DNA of 9,179 bases, from positions 1 through 9,179 of the forward strand of contig CAMYCE010000090.1 of assembly GCA_947254205.1 (NCBI GenBank). Reading direction: 5' to 3'. Below are positions 5,124-9,179 of this stretch, in pieces. Under the pieces are notes generated by a model that did not search any database, was not told the DNA's origin, and saw nothing but the letters and a program-made list of their open reading frames with translations. The stretch comes from an uncultured Prevotellaceae bacterium (GTDB lineage: Bacteria; Bacteroidota; Bacteroidia; Bacteroidales; Muribaculaceae). A program made the translations under genes and the position numbers. Numbering within the stretch: the first letter of the stretch is position 1; each line of letters begins with the position of its first letter.

Positions 5124-7598
5124 TTAAAAGGTGAGGGAGAGGCGGGCGTTGATTTGTCGGCGAGTGAGATAGTTGGGCACAGCATATTGAATGTTGTTGA
5201 CATCGGTGACCCAATAGTAGCTACTCACATTGGAAATATCGAACATGTTGAACAAGTCAACACCCAGCCACACACTCTTGAAGTGGCTCAAAATGCCTGT
5301 TGAGGGGCGGTGCTCCTTGTCGACCAATGCATAGCTCAAGCCTGCATCAACACGCTTGTAGGCCGTCTGCCTGAAATAGCCTTGATTGCGAGTGTGATTG
5401 GGGGCTGTGGTGGGCAAGCCATCGGAGAGCACCCCCTTGAGGCTGAACTTGAGGCGCGGAATGTTGGGAAAATAGTCGGTGAAAAACAAGGCTATGCTAT
5501 ATCGCTGGTCGGTGGGCAATGGCACTTTCACGCCATAGAGGTTTTCGCTGGTTTTCATGAGCGAGAAACTAATCCAAGAGTCGGTGCCCTCAACAAATTG
5601 TCCAAAAAGTTTCATGTCGACACCTGCAATATAGCCATTGCTTGCATTGCGCCCCAAGTAGTTGAGTTTCAAGTTATCGACCTCATAGGGAATGAGGTTG
5701 TTGAGTTTTTTATAGTAAAGTTCGGTGGTGAATTTAAACGGACGATCGACTGCCCTAAAGGTGTAGTCGCCTCCCACAATGAAGTGAATGCTGCGCTGCG
5801 ACTTGATGTCTTGATTCAACTTGATGTAGTTGTTGCCCAAGCTGTCGGCAAGCATCATGCGATATTCCTTGTAGAAGGGTTGCTGATAGTAGACACCACC
5901 TGCCAAGCGCAACGAGAAGCGAGTGTTGCGAGCTGGCACAAACCCCACACTGAAGCGTGGCGAGAACAACGTCTCGCGGTTGTAGCTCCAATGAGAGAGT
6001 CGCACACCAGTATTAACCGAGAGCACCCCCGAGCCCATATAAAGTTTCCATGTGTCTTGCAGGAATGCCGCAAAGCGCGAGGTGGCAATGTCGTTGCGCG
6101 AACTTTGATTGTAAATCACATTCACCTGCTCGTTGCGATGTGGCAACGAGTAGCCTGCCGAGTCGCGCCACTGCCATTCACGGCTGCGGTCATAGATGTT
6201 GTCGCGTCGATAGGCTACGCCATAGCTGAAGTTGTTGTGAGCAATCGACGTGTAGCCTTTAAAGGCAATGTTATAAACATTAATTTTCAGGCGATTGCGT
6301 GCATGCTCGTGATATTTGCCCACGCCAAGCTCGCCACCCACGCTCTCGCCTTTGTCGCCTCCCTGCGTGCCAGCTTGGTCGAGCCAATACTCGCCATGAA
6401 TGTCATAGGCAACGAGTTCATTGGTTTGATAGCCCGACGCCAGCAAGTCGAAGCGGTTGCCCTTGTTGAGCTTATAGCTGAGAGAGAGTGCTCCAAAATA
6501 GGTTTGAAATTTATCGTGCTCCTGTCCGTCGAAATAAACTTTAAACGACTTGGCATTGGTCGATGTGCCAAAACTGGTTTCACGGTTTTTGGGAGTGAAA
6601 CGATAGTCGTTGATCGACACATTGCCCAAGAATGCAATCTTGAATTTGCTCGATGGCTTGAGGGTGATGTGGGTTTGATAATCAAAATATTGAGGGTCAT
6701 ATTCGCCTTTCGATTCCAGTGAACCCATGAGCGAGGAGTTGCGCTTGTAGCGGGCACCATGCAACATCGATAACTTCCCCTTGGAGGTGCCCAGCGCGAG
6801 ACTTCCGCCTTGCAAACTGGCCGAAAATGCCCCTTCAAAGGCCTCTGGCTCCTTATAGGTGATGTCGAGCACCGATGCCATCTTGTCGCTATACTCGGCA
6901 TTGAAACCGCCAGTAGAGAAAGAAATGGCTCCCACCATGTCGGGGTTGATGATGCTCAGGCCCTCCTGTTGGCCCGAACTGATGAGCTGAGGGCGATAAA
7001 CCTCAATGCCATTGATGTAGACACTATTCTCGTCATATGTGCCACCACGCACCATGTATTGCGAGCTCATCTCGTTTTTGGTGCTCACACCGGCTTGGGT
7101 GGAGATCAGGGCCTCAACACTGCCACCACTGGCATCGGGAGCCAGCTTGAGCGTGCTTGCATCAAGACTCTGCATCGTGTTGGTTTGCTTTTTGAACTCG
7201 GTGACCTGCACCTCGCCCAGCGACACCGAACTGCGATATAGCTTGGGGCTTATTTTCACCGTGCCTGTGGGCTTGATGAGCTGTCGATGCACCGAGCCAT
7301 AGCCCAAGCACGAAAACACGACCTTGATGGTGTCGCGCTGTGGTGCATTGATTTCATAAACGCCCTTCAGGTTGGAATTGGTGCCAATGGTAGTGCCCTC
7401 GATGCGCACCGTGGCAAACTCTATGGGCTTGCCAGCCTCATCGACAATCGTGCCCGATATTTTCACTTGAGCCACCGCGCCGAGGCTTCCTAAAAGGCAC
7501 AAGAGAGCAAGGCTCAACATCTTGAGCCAATTAAAACGCGAAATGTGAAAAAAAAGCTGAGGCTTGCGTGCACTCGTTGTTGTGGTGGGCATGACCAT
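5124..7598 (-). CDS. TonB-dependent outer-membrane receptor with carboxypeptidase-regulatory-like N-domain
   Basis: This 824-aa protein imports a ligand across the outer membrane using TonB energy. A signal peptide covers residues 1-43, with hydrophobic core MLSLALLCLLGSLGAVAQ and likely cleavage after AVA43. A carboxypeptidase-D-regulatory-like beta domain follows (about 46-120; ISGTIVDEAGKPIEFATVRI). The plug is at about 140-250, with ALISTQAGVSTK, YMVRGGTYDENSVYINGIEV (181-200) and SFSTGGFNAEYSDKM. The rest is a beta-barrel ending in a C-terminal Phe (INARLSLTF), as outer-membrane proteins do. At 824 aa it is shorter than the roughly 1000-aa SusC proteins and there is no SusD partner, so glycan import through a Sus system is unlikely; metal, siderophore or cofactor uptake are alternatives. 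No ligand can be named. ATG codons at 7598 and 7592 are both possible. It precedes the WYL regulator by 19 bp. Confidence 0.93.
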   Translation of the reverse strand: MVMPTTTTSARKPQLFFHISRFNWLKMLSLALLCLLGSLGAVAQVKISGTIVDEAGKPIEFATVRIEGTTIGTNSNLKGVYEINAPQRDTIKVVFSCLGYGSVHRQLIKPTGTVKISPKLYRSSVSLGEVQVTEFKKQTNTMQSLDASTLKLAPDASGGSVEALISTQAGVSTKNEMSSQYMVRGGTYDENSVYINGIEVYRPQLISSGQQEGLSIINPDMVGAISFSTGGFNAEYSDKMASVLDITYKEPEAFEGAFSASLQGGSLALGTSKGKLSMLHGARYKRNSSLMGSLESKGEYDPQYFDYQTHITLKPSSKFKIAFLGNVSINDYRFTPKNRETSFGTSTNAKSFKVYFDGQEHDKFQTYFGALSLSYKLNKGNRFDLLASGYQTNELVAYDIHGEYWLDQAGTQGGDKGESVGGELGVGKYHEHARNRLKINVYNIAFKGYTSIAHNNFSYGVAYRRDNIYDRSREWQWRDSAGYSLPHRNEQVNVIYNQSSRNDIATSRFAAFLQDTWKLYMGSGVLSVNTGVRLSHWSYNRETLFSPRFSVGFVPARNTRFSLRLAGGVYYQQPFYKEYRMMLADSLGNNYIKLNQDIKSQRSIHFIVGGDYTFRAVDRPFKFTTELYYKKLNNLIPYEVDNLKLNYLGRNASNGYIAGVDMKLFGQFVEGTDSWISFSLMKTSENLYGVKVPLPTDQRYSIALFFTDYFPNIPRLKFSLKGVLSDGLPTTAPNHTRNQGYFRQTAYKRVDAGLSYALVDKEHRPSTGILSHFKSVWLGVDLFNMFDISNVSSYYWVTDVNNIQYAVPNYLTRRQINARLSLTF

Positions 7599-7644
7599 CG
7601 ATATTGTGAGAGTTGATACTTTTATAGCTAATATTAATGTAACG

Positions 7645-7674
7645 CAAAAAATATCGTTTCAGTATTCAAGGCAA
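7645..7674 (-). promoter_or_regulatory. Possible promoter of the receptor-WYL operon
   Basis: The minus strand reads TTG (7674-7672), 18 bases, then TATTTTTTG (7653-7645). The distance from TTG to the final TTTG is the same as in the canonical Bacteroidota promoter, but the TA is displaced by one base. It lies 47 bp ahead of the receptor start in the 92-bp gap after engB. This is a weak match, and read-through from engB is an alternative. Confidence 0.3.
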
Positions 7675-7690
7675 GGAGAATGATTGTCTT

Positions 7691-8299
7691 TTAGGCTTGC
7701 AATTCTTTATTGATAGTGTCGATATAATCGAGCAACTCTTCGCGTCCACGTCCATCTTCACTGCTGGTTACAAAAATGGGAGGTAGCTCTTCCCACGTTT
7801 CAAGCAACTGCTTTTTGTAGGCTTCCACCTTCATGCGACCTGCCTCGGTGCCCAATTTGTCCATTTTGGTGAACACGATGCTAAAGGGCACCCCACTCTC
7901 GCCCAACCAAGTCATGAAATCGAGGTCGATTTTTTGAGGTTCATGGCGACTATCAACAAGCACAAAAAGATTGGTCATTTGCTGGCGAGCCAAGATGTAG
8001 TTTTTGATAATCTTGGCCAACTTCTCGCGCTCGCTCTTGCCACGACGAGCATAGCCATAGCCCGGAAGGTCGACAATATACCACTCTCCATTAATGATGA
8101 AGTGATTGATGAGCAACGTTTTGCCGGGCATCGACGAGGTTTTGGCAAGTCCATTGTGATTGGTGAGCATGTTGATGAGCGACGATTTGCCCACATTGGA
8201 ACGCCCAATAAAGGCATATTCGGGCTTGTTGCCACTGGGGCACTTGCTCACAATCGTATTGCTAATCTCAAATTCTGAGGTCTTAATTTTCATTGCCAT
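7691..8299 (-). CDS. engB: Ribosome biogenesis GTP-binding protein EngB (YihA/YsxC)
   Basis: This 202-aa cytosolic GTPase of the TrmE-Era-EngA-EngB-Septin class helps assemble the large (50S) ribosomal subunit and is usually essential. All G motifs are present: G1 GRSNVGKSS (32-40), the switch-I region with PGKT (58-61), G3 DLPGYGYARRG (77-87, the EngB signature), G4 TKMDK (144-148) and G5 TSS (178-180). TKMD in place of NKxD is normal for EngB. The length is the usual one of about 200 aa. Two ATG codons, at 8299 and 8293, are both possible; MKIKTSEF from the second one also fits the family. A -7 promoter element sits 40 bp upstream. Its neighbours show no functional link, and it is a conserved chromosomal gene, which argues that this window is not a plasmid or phage. 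Confidence 0.97.
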   Translation of the reverse strand: MAMKIKTSEFEISNTIVSKCPSGNKPEYAFIGRSNVGKSSLINMLTNHNGLAKTSSMPGKTLLINHFIINGEWYIVDLPGYGYARRGKSEREKLAKIIKNYILARQQMTNLFVLVDSRHEPQKIDLDFMTWLGESGVPFSIVFTKMDKLGTEAGRMKVEAYKKQLLETWEELPPIFVTSSEDGRGREELLDYIDTINKELQA

Positions 8300-8338
8300 A
8301 TCTTATTTCTATTGTATTGATTAACTGCATAGAGAGAC

Positions 8339-8346
8339 CAAAATTA
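8339..8346 (-). promoter_or_regulatory. engB: -7 promoter element of engB
   Basis: The minus strand carries TAATTTTG, an exact match to TAnnTTTG, ending 39 bases before the engB ATG at 8299. Transcription would start about 33 bases upstream of the gene. I find no good TTG at the expected -33 position; a T-tract lies there instead. Confidence 0.4.
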
Positions 8347-8439
8347 ATGAAAAAAAACGACATTCACAGCCTCATCACACAAATAGCCCCCATAGGCTGC
8401 CAATATTGTCCTAAATAATCCTGCCGGTATCACATGTTT

Positions 8440-8549
8440 TTAACCCCAATCGGTCATTAGGTTTCTTTGTTTTTGTCAAAATAAATGATAAAGGCAATGA
8501 AAAGCCTAAGATATTTTCTTATTGCGACCTAATGACCGATTTGGGTTTA
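8440..8549. repeat. 110-bp inverted-repeat element, copy 2 (MITE- or REP-like)
   Basis: This is a near-identical copy of the element at 3661-3770, in the same orientation, with about five substitutions and no indels. The terminal inverted repeats are 8442-8462 and 8527-8547, again with one mismatch over 21 bp. TTTAA flanks both ends (8439-8443 and 8546-8550). The inner hairpin is TTTGTCA/TGATAAA, where a C-to-T change still allows a G-U pair in a plus-strand RNA. It lies 68 bp downstream of the thioredoxin stop and about 93 bp ahead of the engB promoter element. In the rest of the 318-bp gap between the two genes I see no gene, only that promoter element. Confidence 0.85.
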
Positions 8550-8617
8550 ATATCGACAAAGAAACACAGGAAAATGAGCTATACGCTTGAATTGTTGCCA
8601 TAGATCTGATTATGCCT

Positions 8618-8914
8618 CTACATGAATCGCCGGAGGGTGCTCACCATGGTAGCGGCATCGTGCACGCCAGCCTCTCGCCACACCATTTCGCCCTGTTTAA
8701 AAATCATGAGCGTGGGCACCGAGCGTATGCCATATTGCATAGCGAGGTTTTCGGCCTTGTCAACGTCTATTTTAATCACGGTGGCTTTGTCGCCCACCTG
8801 CTTGCTGATGTCTTCGAGAATGGGGTGCATCCTTTTGCAAGGACCACACCATGTGGCAAAAAAGTCGACCAACACGGGTTTATCACCTGAAATCAAATTC
8901 TGAAAATTGTTCAT
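8618..8914 (-). CDS. trxA: Thioredoxin
   Basis: This is a 98-aa cytosolic thioredoxin, a thiol-disulfide carrier that reduces protein disulfides and is recharged by thioredoxin reductase. It shows VLVDFFATWCGPCKRM (14-29) with the active-site pair Cys23 and Cys26, the buried Asp17, and the cis-proline loop SVPTLMIFKQGE. I start it at 8914 (MNNFQNLISGDKP), which gives normal thioredoxin length. The open frame extends to 8989, but the extra 25 residues look unlike any thioredoxin N-terminus and contain no export signal. It is slightly shorter than the usual 105 aa because the first strand and helix are brief. It follows the partial upstream gene by 104 bp. Copy 2 of the 110-bp element lies downstream. 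Family certainty is high; whether it is the main TrxA or a second thioredoxin cannot be told. Confidence 0.93.
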   Translation of the reverse strand: MNNFQNLISGDKPVLVDFFATWCGPCKRMHPILEDISKQVGDKATVIKIDVDKAENLAMQYGIRSVPTLMIFKQGEMVWREAGVHDAATMVSTLRRFM

Positions 8915-9018
8915 TTTTACTTGTCTTTTAATTATGATTAATACTTGGGCATTAATTTTGCAAATTTCACGCCAAAGCTCACCTGTCACATTTTAATGCC
9001 ACCATAAAGGTTTTTGCT

Positions 9019-9179
9019 TTACACTTCGTTCCTTATTTTAGCACTTCTTGCTTCGTCCTTGCGCTTAGCTATCTCGGCAATGGCTTCGTGACGCTTCTTG
9101 ACATCGTTCTCATATTTGCGTGCAACTTCCTCCATTTCGTCATAGTACTTGCCACTCACCTTGTCCTCAATGGCTCGTC
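9019..9179 (-). CDS. C-terminal end of an unidentified charged protein (partial)
   Basis: An open frame enters from the right edge and stops at TAA (9021-9019), giving the last 52 codons of a minus-strand gene. The visible part, including YYDEMEEVARKYENDVKK and HEAIAEIAKRKDEARSAKI, is very rich in Lys, Glu and Arg with few hydrophobic residues. It probably forms a long helix or coiled coil. No family is recognisable from this fragment. The codon pattern matches the other minus-strand genes, and the thioredoxin gene follows in the same direction after 104 bp. The gene's start and main domain lie outside the window. Confidence 0.6.
   Translation of the reverse strand, partial: RAIEDKVSGKYYDEMEEVARKYENDVKKRHEAIAEIAKRKDEARSAKIRNEV

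Noticed and set aside
5310..6722. A 470-codon open frame on the plus strand, opposite the receptor gene.
   Set aside because: It is wholly antisense to a clearly recognisable TonB-dependent receptor and its translation shows no domain or signal. It is an artefact of the codon usage of the real gene.
4151..8988. A shared 11-mer AGCTCACCTGT upstream of both the HIRAN and thioredoxin genes, the two genes that have the 110-bp element downstream.
   Set aside because: An 11-base match between two places in a 9-kb window is expected several times by chance, and the two sites sit differently relative to promoter and start.
8915..8989. N-terminal extension of the thioredoxin by 25 residues.
   Set aside because: The extra segment contains no signal peptide or thioredoxin strand, and the family normally begins near the residue chosen.
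2046..9179. tracrRNA anti-repeat outside the array.
   Set aside because: Scanning by eye for the repeat's GAAAGCAATTCACAAC half on either strand outside the array found nothing, so the tracrRNA is probably beyond the left edge near cas9.

Overview
The window looks like Bacteroidota (Bacteroidales, Prevotella-like) chromosome. The grounds are a 47-bp-repeat CRISPR array of the type II-C kind found in this phylum, a TonB-dependent receptor with an N-terminal carboxypeptidase-regulatory-like domain, several matches to the Bacteroidota -7 promoter element TAnnTTTG, and start codons without clear Shine-Dalgarno sequences. The genus is an inference. Every gene I accept is on the minus strand, so the biological reading order runs from high to low coordinates.

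Layout, right to left: the C-terminal end of an unidentified charged protein (9019-9179); a small thioredoxin (8618-8914); a gap holding copy 2 of a 110-bp inverted-repeat element (8440-8549); the ribosome-assembly GTPase EngB (7691-8299); a TonB-dependent outer-membrane receptor (5124-7598) followed after 19 bp by a WYL-domain regulator (4199-5104); a small HIRAN-domain protein with its own promoter (3775-4113); copy 1 of the 110-bp element (3661-3770); a terminator-like hairpin (3495-3561); a small lipoprotein (3022-3444); an ADP-ribosylglycohydrolase-family enzyme (2066-2866); and, 20 bp past its stop, the end of a CRISPR array that fills 1-2045 and runs off the left edge.

The array has 26 full, apparently identical 47-bp repeats, 26 complete spacers (25 of 30 nt, one of 31 nt), a partial spacer at the left edge and a truncated 27th repeat at the right edge. 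No cas gene or tracrRNA lies in the window. Read on the minus strand, which I infer to be the crRNA strand, each full repeat contains TTG-N19-TATCTTTG, a good match to the Bacteroidota housekeeping promoter. This suggests that each spacer is transcribed from its own repeat-borne promoter, as is known for the Neisseria type II-C system. The truncated repeat has lost this promoter, and there is no room for a leader at that end.

The other notable structure is the pair of 110-bp elements with about 20-bp terminal inverted repeats, flanked by TTTAA on both sides and differing at only about five positions. Each lies just downstream of a minus-strand gene in the same orientation. They look like a MITE or a structured REP-like dispersed repeat. 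The remaining genes are ordinary housekeeping or envelope functions, although WYL, HIRAN and ADP-ribosylglycohydrolase genes beside a CRISPR array make the left part of the window look somewhat accessory.
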